A DNA stretch of 21,095 bases from Firmicutes bacterium UBA5388 (lineage in GTDB: Bacteria > Bacillota > UBA4882 > UBA10575), in assembly GCA_002409975.1 (NCBI GenBank), contig DHOO01000134.1, positions 1 to 21,095 of the forward strand, in the 5' to 3' direction. The notes below the pieces were generated by a model. It ran no database searches. It was given only the letters and a program-made list of their open reading frames with translations, and had not been told where the DNA came from. The position numbers and the translations under genes were made by a program. Positions 14,808 through 21,095 of the stretch are shown here, piece after piece (position 1 is the stretch's first letter; each line of letters starts with the position of its first letter).

Positions 14808-15539
14808 TTACTTGAGCTCGTGTTTGTTAATGATTACAACTTGATATTCCCCACTATCGGTCCGGATCATTTTGACTAGTAAAGCAACTTTATGATCCTG
14901 ATTTAGTAACTCCCAATAAAAGTTAGCATTCTCCTCAATCTTACTAAACAGTTTTACCAGATAGGGCTCTCCTTTAAATGAAGGGAGAGGGTCTCCATTG
15001 TCTTCATAGGTATGAAGGCAATGGCCATAACCTGGAATGGCTTGAGGATAATTAAAGAAAATCCTGAGCGGATACTGGGGATTGTTATTAGTTGTTTTTA
15101 ATATCGATAGCTGGTAAGCATTCTCTTGGTTGTCGAGATTAATTATTCCAGAAATCCTTGGGGTATAATTCGGAGAATCAGGTTCAAATGCTCTAGTATT
15201 TAAAGCGTTTTCAAAAGAACCGTTGGCTTTTAGATGTTGATAAATCGTATCGGTTTGGTCTCCATTAGAGACAATATGGGAATTCTCAAAGAATTTTACC
15301 GGGTAATAAATAATTAAGGAAGGATCTGTCACTTTCCGCTCATCAAAAGCCTTAGTCTTCACAAAACCATCCTCTTGCACAAACAAACGGTTACGACTAT
15401 TTTCACTTCTTCCCATTAACCAATAAATCTGCACCATATACTGAGCATCAGGAGTTAATCCCTGAATTATCCCCCGTCCCGGATAAACGTTTTCTTCAAG
15501 TTTCTTCATATTAAATAAAGCAATTGAATTAAAACTCAT
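14808..15539 (-). CDS. purO: PurO-like (archaeal-type) IMP cyclohydrolase family protein
   Basis: This is probably the last step of de novo purine synthesis, cyclising FAICAR to IMP, in the family first found in archaea as PurO (IMP_cyclohyd). The recognisable block is YPGRGIIQGL (19-28) followed by YWLMGRSENSRNR (39-51), then LIIYYPVKFF, NTRAFEPDSPNYTPRISG and a conserved mid-region Asn/Pro-rich stretch. Length is 243 aa. The start ATG follows GGGGGAGACC. It is first in a run purO, EamA, MTHFR-like, nitroreductase, 85 nt before the next gene; a folate enzyme in the same run fits one-carbon/purine metabolism. A second copy of the shared leader element lies directly upstream. Family assignment is from motif recognition and the activity is inferred. 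Confidence 0.75.
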   Translation of the reverse strand: MSFNSIALFNMKKLEENVYPGRGIIQGLTPDAQYMVQIYWLMGRSENSRNRLFVQEDGFVKTKAFDERKVTDPSLIIYYPVKFFENSHIVSNGDQTDTIYQHLKANGSFENALNTRAFEPDSPNYTPRISGIINLDNQENAYQLSILKTTNNNPQYPLRIFFNYPQAIPGYGHCLHTYEDNGDPLPSFKGEPYLVKLFSKIEENANFYWELLNQDHKVALLVKMIRTDSGEYQVVIINKHELK

Positions 15540-15564
15540 TAACGGTCTCCCCCTTTTATCTAAG

Positions 15565-15681
15565 GCTGATCGAGACGCCTGGCTCTGATTGACATCACTT
15601 CACGTGTACAGGCGGTAGCCAGCGTGAACGACTACCTAAACTGCTCTTATTGTTTTGACATCAAGGCGCTTTTCCCTTTAG
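15565..15681 (-). ncRNA. Copy B of a shared ~120-nt leader element (upstream of the purO-like gene)
   Basis: It matches 11207-11333 in order and orientation: AAAGGGAAAAGCGC at the 5' end, then GTAGTCGTTC, CGCTGGCTACCGC, GTGAAGTGATG, and AGCCAGGCG near the 3' end. CGCTGGCT pairs with AGCCAGGCG with one bulge. CAC-GTGAA-GTG forms a small internal hairpin, matched by CAT-GAA-GTG in copy A. It ends about 25 nt before the purO-like start codon, similar to the distance in copy A. Confidence 0.55.
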
Positions 15682-15844
15682 TAATGGCCGATTTTTAATC
15701 AACTTTTCACTCGGTAAAGTAATAGTAAGCTTTTTCAAAAAGCCCAATAGTGTAAGTATATCATCTTTTAAGCCCCTTTTCTATCTAGACGACGCCCTAC
15801 TCAATTATCATCGTTATCCCTAATGCCTGTCTACTTTTACCTTC

Positions 15845-15873
15845 TTGATTATGGCGCTTATTTATGTTAGATT
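15845..15873 (+). promoter_or_regulatory. Sigma-A-type promoter of the Rrf2 gene
   Basis: The -35 TTGATT (15845-15850) and -10 TAGATT (15868-15873) are separated by 17 nt, about 50 nt upstream of the start codon. Confidence 0.7.
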
Positions 15874-15875
15874 AA

Positions 15876-15897
15876 AAGTAATCCTATCGCATTACTT
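15876..15897 (+). promoter_or_regulatory. Candidate Rrf2 operator
   Basis: The inverted repeat AAGTAAT-N8-ATTACTT lies immediately after the -10 box, where binding would block transcription initiation. Autorepression by the Rrf2 protein encoded just downstream is a reasonable inference. Confidence 0.55.
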
Positions 15898-15921
15898 GGT
15901 TTAGAAAGGAGTCTTAATACC

Positions 15922-16344
15922 TTGCTTGTTTCTTCCAGAGGACGCTACGGTTTACGGTCAATGGTCGACATGGTGATCAATGCTAAAAATAGCCCAGTGC
16001 CGTTAAGGGCAATCGCTGAACGCCAAGGAATCTCTGAGTCTTATTTAGAACAAGTCTTTGCCATCTTGCGTAAAGCTGGCCTCATCAATGCCATTCGTGG
16101 TTCTTACGGAGGTTATGTTCTTGCTAAACCACCAACTGAAATTACTGTGGGTGAGATCCTGCTTGCCCTGGAAGGACCGCTCGTGCCTGTAGATTGTGTT
16201 CAGGATGGCAAAAATGTCCACTGTGAAAGAAGAGATATCTGTCTTACTCAGCCCTTCTGGAAAGAACTATCTGATAAAATTGGAGAAGTCCTCTCCTCTA
16301 CGACCCTGCAAGACCTAGCAAACCCAGACCATAAGTCTATTTAA
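15922..16344 (+). CDS. Rrf2-family transcriptional regulator with three-cysteine cluster (IscR-like)
   Basis: This is a DNA-binding repressor of 140 aa. The N-terminal winged helix is GRYGLRSMVDMVI (7-19), ISESYLEQVFAILRKAGLI (37-55) and RGSYGGYVLAKPP (59-71). The effector region has C92, C101 and C107 (DCVQDGKNVHC then ERRDIC), in the place where IscR binds a [2Fe-2S] cluster, although the spacing of the first pair is wider than in E. coli IscR. The start is TTG at 15922, after GAAAGGAG. Neighbouring cysK suggests a role in cysteine or Fe-S supply, as for CymR or IscR, but CymR lacks this triad. No iscS/iscU is in the window. Confidence 0.93.
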   Translation: MLVSSRGRYGLRSMVDMVINAKNSPVPLRAIAERQGISESYLEQVFAILRKAGLINAIRGSYGGYVLAKPPTEITVGEILLALEGPLVPVDCVQDGKNVHCERRDICLTQPFWKELSDKIGEVLSSTTLQDLANPDHKSI

Positions 16345-16402
16345 AACAGCCTATGAGTCGTTTATCATGATTCTGATATTTGTTACCTAAACCAGTTGAT
16401 CG

Positions 16403-16624
16403 TTATCTCACTTCAAAACCTTGTTCCCAAATAATTTCTTTAATCTTGTCGAGACTAACCAGATCAGAATCAAATTCAACTTTTGTGCTTTTTCTCTTCA
16501 CATCCACTTTCACATTTTTTACGCCTTCTAAAACTGCAACTGCATTTTCAATGTTTAACACACAATGTGGACAAGAAACTCCTTCAACTTTCAGCTCAAC
16601 TTTTTGTCTTCCGATTTTAAACAT
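16403..16624 (-). CDS. Heavy-metal-associated (HMA) domain protein, CopZ-like metallochaperone
   Basis: This small cytoplasmic ferredoxin-fold protein binds a soft metal, usually Cu(I), through the GVSCPHC motif (residues 15-21 from the chosen start; CxxC cysteines at 18 and 21). The rest of the fold is complete: NIENAVAVLEGVKNVKVDVKRKSTKVEFD. The start ATG at 16624 gives 73 aa and begins just before the first strand. An upstream ATG at 16672 would add 16 basic residues with a weaker ribosome-binding site. GGGAG lies 12 nt before the chosen start, so the choice is not certain. No copper ATPase gene is adjacent. It is transcribed divergently from cysK. Confidence 0.88.
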   Translation of the reverse strand: MFKIGRQKVELKVEGVSCPHCVLNIENAVAVLEGVKNVKVDVKRKSTKVEFDSDLVSLDKIKEIIWEQGFEVR

Positions 16625-16700
16625 CCCCCTATTAAACTCCCTTTTAATTTTACTAAAACTAGTTTTCCCCATAAATCCTGTTCACTCTCAGTACCTTTCA

Positions 16701-16730
16701 TTGACGGGAAACTTTCCTTTATGCTATTAT
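16701..16730 (+). promoter_or_regulatory. Promoter of cysK
   Basis: TTGACG (16701-16706) and TATTAT (16725-16730) have an 18-nt spacer. A short inverted repeat CCTA-N9-TAGG follows before the ribosome-binding site GGGAGGG and could be an operator. Confidence 0.6.
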
Positions 16731-16774
16731 AAAATAACCTAGTATTATGATAGGAATTCAGGGAGGGTATTAAC

Positions 16775-17710
16775 ATGAAAAAGATCGCCAAACAGATTAC
16801 AGATTTAATAGGAAATACTCCCTTGCTAGAGTTCTCAAACTATAATCGTTTGTTAAACCTTAAAGCCTGTATTATTGGGAAACTTGAGTATTTTAACCCG
16901 GCCGGAAGCGTAAAAGATCGGGTAGGATACGCAATGATTATAGCGGCTGAGGAACAAGGACTGCTCACTAAAGGGAGCGTAATAATCGAACCAACAAGCG
17001 GAAATACAGGGATCGGATTAGCCCTGGCTTCTACCGTTCGCGGTTATAAATTAATATTGACCATGCCTGACACTATGAGCCTTGAAAGAAGAACCCTTCT
17101 GTCTGCTTTAGGAGCAACGTTGGTGCTCACACCTGGAACTGAGGGAATGAAGGGAGCTATCAAGAAAGCCCAGGAACTGGCAGCAGAAATTCCCAACTCC
17201 TTCATCCCTCAACAGTTTAAAAACCCAGCTAACCCAGAGGTTCACCGTAAAACTACCGCCGAAGAGATCTGGCGTGACACCGAAGGGGAAATCGATATTT
17301 TTGTAGCTGGAATCGGAACTGGAGGCACTATTACTGGCGTTGGCGAAGTTTTAAAGGAAAAAAAACCTTCCATCAAAATAATCGGTGTTGAACCCGATGG
17401 TTCTCCGGTTTTATCTGGAGGGCAACCAGGTCCTCACCAGCTCCAAGGGATCGGCGCCGGTTTTCTTCCCGAAATTCTTAACAGATCGATTCTTGATGAA
17501 GTCTTAACTGTGAGCAATGATGATGCTTTTCAGACCGCCCGCCAGCTTGCTCATACTGAAGGAATTCTAGTAGGTATTTCAGCTGGAGCAGCAGTTTTTG
17601 CAGCCACTAAGGTCGCTGAACGCCCAGAACATAAAGGGCAAACAATAGTGGCGCTCCTTCCCGATGGCGGCGAACGATACCTTTCCACCCCTCTTTTCCA
17701 GCCCAACTAG
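16775..17710 (+). CDS. cysK: Cysteine synthase A (O-acetylserine sulfhydrylase)
   Basis: This PLP enzyme makes L-cysteine from O-acetyl-L-serine and sulfide. The PLP lysine is K47 in NPAGSVKDRVG, the substrate loop PTSGNTG is at 73-79, the phosphate-binding GTGGTITG at 181-188, and S269 in GISAGAA lies near the PLP ring nitrogen. GIGAGFLPEILN is typical of CysK. Length 311 aa is standard. The start ATG follows GGGAGGG. It is monocistronic, ending at a strong bidirectional terminator. Confidence 0.97.
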   Translation: MKKIAKQITDLIGNTPLLEFSNYNRLLNLKACIIGKLEYFNPAGSVKDRVGYAMIIAAEEQGLLTKGSVIIEPTSGNTGIGLALASTVRGYKLILTMPDTMSLERRTLLSALGATLVLTPGTEGMKGAIKKAQELAAEIPNSFIPQQFKNPANPEVHRKTTAEEIWRDTEGEIDIFVAGIGTGGTITGVGEVLKEKKPSIKIIGVEPDGSPVLSGGQPGPHQLQGIGAGFLPEILNRSILDEVLTVSNDDAFQTARQLAHTEGILVGISAGAAVFAATKVAERPEHKGQTIVALLPDGGERYLSTPLFQPN

Positions 17711-17751
17711 GCTAATAACCAGTTACTATTTTATAAAGCTCACTTAAGCAA

Positions 17752-17796
17752 ATATAAACCCCAAAAACCCTGTTCTTGGGTTTTTGGGGTTTATAT
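17752..17796. terminator. Bidirectional intrinsic terminator between cysK and the Spy-like gene
   Basis: A perfect 19-bp stem (17752-17770 with 17778-17796; AAACCCCAAAAACCC pairs with GGGTTTTTGGGGTTT) with a 7-nt loop sits between converging genes. A/T-rich flanks give a U-rich tail in both directions. Confidence 0.88.
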
Positions 17797-17816
17797 ACTT
17801 ACAGATCTCTCCAACT

Positions 17817-18314
17817 TTATCGTCTACAACCGCCCTGACCTCTCCCCCTACCCGTGCCGGTATTATTTCTTCTTCCATTTCCACCGTTTTGACGGTATGA
17901 ATTAAGCTGGGTTAATTGTTCTTCCGTTAATAAGCTACGGCAACTGTTTTGATGAGAGGTTCTCAATTCATACATTTCCTTTCTGAGCTCATTAAAACGG
18001 TTGATTTTCTGTTTCATCAGATTTTGATCGGGGTTCTGCTCTAATGATAATTGTCTTAATTCAAAATGAAGGGCTTGCAATTCATCTCTGAGCTGCTGAT
18101 TCTTCTTAAAATGCTCTGTTTGAAGTTTTTTTAACTGCTCTCGTTGTTCTTTTGTAAGGTTCAAGCGATTTATTGGTCTTGAAAGATCCTCTGCGGTCAA
18201 CATTCTTGGCCCGCTTACCTTCCCCAAAAACGGAGCAACCCCCTCCGCCACGACCATTACTCCTAGTACCAAAACGACCAGCAATACCAGTCCCATTATT
18301 AAGCGTCTCTTCAT
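17817..18314 (-). CDS. Spy/CpxP/ZraP-like LTxxQ-motif exported protein
   Basis: This exported helical protein of 165 aa resembles envelope-stress chaperones or periplasmic metal sensors. A signal peptide or single anchor covers residues 1-23 (MKRRL, then a long Leu/Val core). Two LTxxQ motifs, LTKEQ (53-57) and LTEEQ (129-133), flank a charged helical region (about 55-125) with no obvious break. The tail (about 142-165) is Gly/Asn/Arg-rich and ends in CRR. There is no lipobox. Ribosome-binding site GAAAGGAG; a TATAAT lies about 30 nt upstream, without a clear -35. Such proteins are best known from diderm bacteria. The exact role is unknown. Confidence 0.82.
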   Translation of the reverse strand: MKRRLIMGLVLLVVLVLGVMVVAEGVAPFLGKVSGPRMLTAEDLSRPINRLNLTKEQREQLKKLQTEHFKKNQQLRDELQALHFELRQLSLEQNPDQNLMKQKINRFNELRKEMYELRTSHQNSCRSLLTEEQLTQLNSYRQNGGNGRRNNTGTGRGRGQGGCRR

Positions 18315-18405
18315 CTTTTAATCTCCTTTCAGAGTTTTCCCTATTATAACTGATAGTTTTGAAGAAGGTATGAAGAGCATAGGAAGATATGACGGGGTAA
18401 AACTT

Positions 18406-19443
18406 TTAGGACAATCGAGACTCAATTTTAATTTCTGAGTCCGGTTCTAATTCATAAATAGCGTTTATCCTTGGGCCAGTGGAAAATTGGATCGTAATCT
18501 TTTTAGAAGTAACATCCACAACCACCGCTTCTTCATTAGTATTGAGCGCAACCACACTACCTACCGGGTAAAAAGCGGCAGTTTCAATCATGGCCTCTAC
18601 TACCTCAGGATCGTATTTTTCTGGAGTATTCTCTTTAAGTTCGCGGATTGCTTCATGGCTCCACAACGCTTTCCTATAAACCCGTTCCGAAGTCATCGTT
18701 TCATATGAATCAGCTACTGCCACGATTTTCCCATAAAGATGAATGTCGTTACCAGAAAGACCTTTAGGATAACCGCTACCATCCATTCGTTCATGATGTT
18801 GATAAGCGGTATGAGCTACCAGAATACTTAACTCGCGTGAACTTCTTAGTAAGCCAAATCCGTATTTGGGATGCTCTTTGACCTCTGCCATCTCTTCTTC
18901 AGAAAGTCGTCGGCGTTGAGAAAAGATTTGTGGATCAATACAAACCATCCCTAAATCATGGAGCAACGCCCCAGTAGCCAATTCTTTCATTTTATCTCTG
19001 GCTAGTCCCAACTTTTTCCCAATTATGGTAGAAATAACACAAACATTTACCGAATGAAGATAATAATAATTATCATGATTTTTTAAATCCATGATATTAA
19101 AGAGAACAGTAGGATTCGACAAGATTTCATCAAGAATATAATCGATTACTTCATTCACTTGTTTAATGTTTAACTGTTGGCGCTTAGACGCTTTGGCAAA
19201 AGACTCCTTGACACTCAGAATAGCTTCTCCCGTTGTTTGATCGCTAATCGAAGTGGTAAAATCGGTCTGCTTGCCATCATCCTGATACACATATAAACGT
19301 TCATAACCCATGGCGCGCAACCGCTCAAGATATGTTTTTGAAAGCTTCACTCCGTTTGATAATAATACTCGACCATCGGAATTAAAAATAGGTCTGGCTA
19401 GACGCATCTCCTCTGAGATTTCATCTAAAGGTAAGTATCTCAT
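18406..19443 (-). CDS. HD-GYP domain protein (probable cyclic-di-GMP phosphodiesterase or HD hydrolase)
   Basis: This cytoplasmic protein has an N-terminal domain (about 1-60, MRYLPLDEISEEMRLARPIF onward) typical of HD-GYP proteins, then the HD-GYP domain (about 100-310) and a short C-terminal beta region. Metal-site motifs present are H162-D163, EHPKYG, HTAYQHHERMDGSGYP (211-226) and VADSYETMTSERVYRKA. The usual HDxGK reads HDLGM: the conserved lysine is M166. GTG at 19464 would add seven residues with no ribosome-binding site; ATG at 19443 matches family N-termini, so it is preferred. Activity on cyclic di-GMP is inferred from the GYP motif and may be altered by the K-to-M change. Confidence 0.92.
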   Translation of the reverse strand: MRYLPLDEISEEMRLARPIFNSDGRVLLSNGVKLSKTYLERLRAMGYERLYVYQDDGKQTDFTTSISDQTTGEAILSVKESFAKASKRQQLNIKQVNEVIDYILDEILSNPTVLFNIMDLKNHDNYYYLHSVNVCVISTIIGKKLGLARDKMKELATGALLHDLGMVCIDPQIFSQRRRLSEEEMAEVKEHPKYGFGLLRSSRELSILVAHTAYQHHERMDGSGYPKGLSGNDIHLYGKIVAVADSYETMTSERVYRKALWSHEAIRELKENTPEKYDPEVVEAMIETAAFYPVGSVVALNTNEEAVVVDVTSKKITIQFSTGPRINAIYELEPDSEIKIESRLS

Positions 19444-19526
19444 TCCATAACACCCGCTTTGCACAATTACTTGATTTTCAAAATCTATTTACGTTAAAGC
19501 TGCTAATTTTCGAGAATTGGTAGTAG

Positions 19527-20900
19527 CTATTTTAAGGAAAATTGGAAGACCCCTTCTTTAATAATCTCTGAGACTGTAGGGTGGGGAAATACTACTTTTT
19601 CAATCTCATCAACCGTCATCCTTTTTTCAATCATCAGTCCGACTCCATAAATAAGTTCCGAGGCGTATCTGGAAATCAAGCTCATCCCCAGTAATCTCCG
19701 ATCCCTTTTATCCATAACAAGCTTACAGATGCCATCTCCACCTTCATTTTCGGCTAAATACCTTCCACTATAGCGCATCGAGGTTTTAACAACTTCACAT
19801 TCAATCCCTTTTTTTGCTGCCGATTCTGGAGTCTCGCCCACAGAAGCTACCTCCGGCTCTGTATAAATCACTGATGGAATCGAATCATAGTTTATGCTTT
19901 CATTACCGCCCAGGATATTATTGATACAAACTTCCGCTTCCCGATAGGCTGTATGAGCTAACATCGAACGTCCATTTACATCCCCAGCCGCATAGACCCC
20001 AGGTCGACTTGTGCGACCAAAATCATCCACCTTAAGGCGACCGTTTTCCTCCACTAAGCCGATCTTCTCCAGTCCTAAACCAGTAACAAATGGTTTACGT
20101 CCTACACTCAAGAGCACTGTCTCGGCCTCTATAAGCTCAGTGAGGCCATTAGTTTCAAATTGAACCGCTCCCTCTTTAACTGCAGTTACCTTAGAATTTA
20201 ATTTAAACTCCACACCCTTCTTTCGGTAATTATTCAAGAGAATTTCTCCAATTTCGCGCTCTGTCTCTCCACCAATATGATCCAACATCTCAATAATAGT
20301 TACTTTACTTCCGGCAGTATTAAAGTAAGCCACCAATTCCAGTCCAATGGCGCCACCCCCGATCACCACTAATGATTCAGGGATTTTCTTTAGATCAAAG
20401 ATTTGCTCGCTGGTTAAGACATAATCTCTTTCAAGCGCTTCCGTCATTCCAATTATCGGAGGAATAACCGGTACCGACCCAGAAGCAATTAAGAGCTGTT
20501 TACCCGTATATTGACTTTCAGCAGCCTTAATCGTAATTCCAGCGTGATTTATTCCTACTATTTCCCCAGTATCCTCTATCAGCGTGACATTATTCTTTTT
20601 AAGTTTGTTTTTCACCCCGGCCGTGAGAATTTTCACAACCTTGTTTTTTCGCTCAATTACTTTGAGGTGATCGAAGCTGATCTGCTCTGCTTTAACCCCA
20701 TAATCCATCCCTCGTAGCGCATAATCGAAGATTTTTGCCGAATGAAGCAAAGTTTTAGACGGTACACATCCTTCATTTAGACAGACCCCACCCACAAAGC
20801 GCTTTTCCACTAAGAGCGTTTTCAATCCGGCTCTTCCCGCTAAAGCAGCAGCATGATACCCGGCTGGACCACCACCAATAATCACTAGGTCAAATTGCAA
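19527..20900 (-). CDS. lpdA: Dihydrolipoyl dehydrogenase (E3)
   Basis: This cytoplasmic FAD enzyme reoxidises dihydrolipoamide with NAD+. The FAD-binding GGGPAGYHAA starts at residue 9, the redox disulfide is C40/C45 in GGVCLNEGCVPSKT, and the NAD-binding loop is IGGGAIGLE. The second FAD motif is PGVYAAGDVNGR, and the C-terminal catalytic dyad is H440/E445 in HPTVSEII. The start is TTG at 20900, after AAAGGAGA. Length 457 aa is typical. No E1, E2 or glycine-cleavage gene is adjacent on the visible side, so its complex cannot be named. Confidence 0.95.
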   Translation of the reverse strand: MQFDLVIIGGGPAGYHAAALAGRAGLKTLLVEKRFVGGVCLNEGCVPSKTLLHSAKIFDYALRGMDYGVKAEQISFDHLKVIERKNKVVKILTAGVKNKLKKNNVTLIEDTGEIVGINHAGITIKAAESQYTGKQLLIASGSVPVIPPIIGMTEALERDYVLTSEQIFDLKKIPESLVVIGGGAIGLELVAYFNTAGSKVTIIEMLDHIGGETEREIGEILLNNYRKKGVEFKLNSKVTAVKEGAVQFETNGLTELIEAETVLLSVGRKPFVTGLGLEKIGLVEENGRLKVDDFGRTSRPGVYAAGDVNGRSMLAHTAYREAEVCINNILGGNESINYDSIPSVIYTEPEVASVGETPESAAKKGIECEVVKTSMRYSGRYLAENEGGDGICKLVMDKRDRRLLGMSLISRYASELIYGVGLMIEKRMTVDEIEKVVFPHPTVSEIIKEGVFQFSLK

Positions 20901-21095
20901 AATAACTTCTCTCCTTTAAGTCGACGTTCACGCAGGTTACCACCCACAGAAAATAAAATAGAGATGTTCACCCTACTAGGGCTAATATTGGTAAGCTCAC
21001 TAACGAGGGACGAGCGAGGAGACGCATTCTCTAGACGAGCTTTTTACGTTGTCTTATGATTTAATTATCCAGATACAATATATTGATAGCCTAAT
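20901..21095. other. Intergenic region upstream of lpdA
   Basis: No gene is visible. It contains AAAATAAAATA-GAGAT followed by CTAGGGCTA (20949-20983), similar to 7153-7194. The last bases (21077-21091) are the exact complement of GGCTATCAATATATT at 7190-7204. A GC-richer stretch (21009-21033) resembles 2333-2358 in inverse orientation. No clear promoter for lpdA was found. Confidence 0.5.

Larger units (their letters stand above)
15540..15921. other. 382-bp divergent intergenic region between purO-like and Rrf2 genes
   Basis: The left part holds the shared leader element (15565-15681). A small self-complementary stretch (GCTTTTT-C-AAAAAGC, about 15729-15742) follows. The right end carries the Rrf2 promoter and its candidate operator. 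No further gene is visible. Confidence 0.6.

Noticed and set aside
15565..15681. Reading the shared leader as a ZTP (pfl) riboswitch because a purine gene follows.
   Set aside because: The CCGCCTGGGCA core is not present, copy A diverges at the most similar part (CCGCTATAG), and its downstream genes are not purine or folate genes.
16625..16791. Open frame of 66 codons on the minus strand overlapping the cysK promoter (16591-16791).
   Set aside because: It spans the promoter and ribosome-binding site of cysK and part of the HMA gene in another frame, and matches nothing known.

Overview
The window looks like chromosome from a low-to-moderate G+C anaerobic Bacillota (Clostridia-like) bacterium. 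The reasons are strong AGGAGG-type ribosome-binding sites, several GTG and TTG starts, the alr-nnr-acpS block, a GAF/HisKA_2 kinase paired with an ANTAR regulator, and a stand-alone butanol-type iron alcohol dehydrogenase. No rRNA, tRNA, CRISPR array, transposase or phage gene was found. The taxonomic call is an inference from style, not from a marker gene. Two exported proteins lack a lipobox (the sugar-binding protein and a Spy/LTxxQ protein), which leaves a diderm envelope possible.

Region 1 (1-5800, all minus strand). A CUT2-type sugar ABC operon (binding protein, then the ATPase cut by the window edge) lies downstream of an unusual two-gene signalling unit. The kinase has an N-terminal domain that is recognisably a CUT2 sugar-transporter ATPase domain with nearly every catalytic motif eroded, then GAF, HisKA_2 and an intact HATPase. 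Its partner is a REC-ANTAR (RNA-binding antiterminator) regulator. A diverged ~90-bp element with inverted-repeat ends occurs once upstream of each operon, in the same orientation, so the pair also brackets the kinase/regulator unit. This is the best candidate in the window for an undescribed system: a pseudo-ATPase sensor that may report on sugar transport to an RNA-level regulator.

Region 2 (5800-11350, minus). An iron alcohol dehydrogenase with its own terminator is followed, in transcription order from the right, by a tight operon cheR-acpS-nnr-alr. The cheR/acpS and acpS/nnr pairs overlap by 4 nt. A roughly 300-bp gap between alr and the dehydrogenase holds a 13-bp perfect inverted repeat and a ~91-bp imperfect palindrome.

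Region 3 (11350-12500, minus). A cation diffusion facilitator is preceded by a leader that folds as a four-way-junction NiCo (czcD) riboswitch, an overlapping terminator, and a promoter whose -10 box sits inside a 19-bp palindrome.

Region 4 (12500-15700, minus). A probable operon runs PurO-like IMP cyclohydrolase, EamA permease, short MTHFR-like protein, nitroreductase. The leader upstream of purO is a second copy of a ~120-nt element also found upstream of cheR; differences between the copies preserve base pairing in a stem.

Region 5 (15900-21095). On the plus strand are an Rrf2 regulator with three cysteines and cysK, with a small HMA metallochaperone between them on the minus strand. cysK converges on a Spy-like protein across a strong bidirectional terminator. 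An HD-GYP protein and a dihydrolipoyl dehydrogenase follow on the minus strand. The last 195 bp are intergenic and carry short fragments resembling other intergenic repeats of the window.
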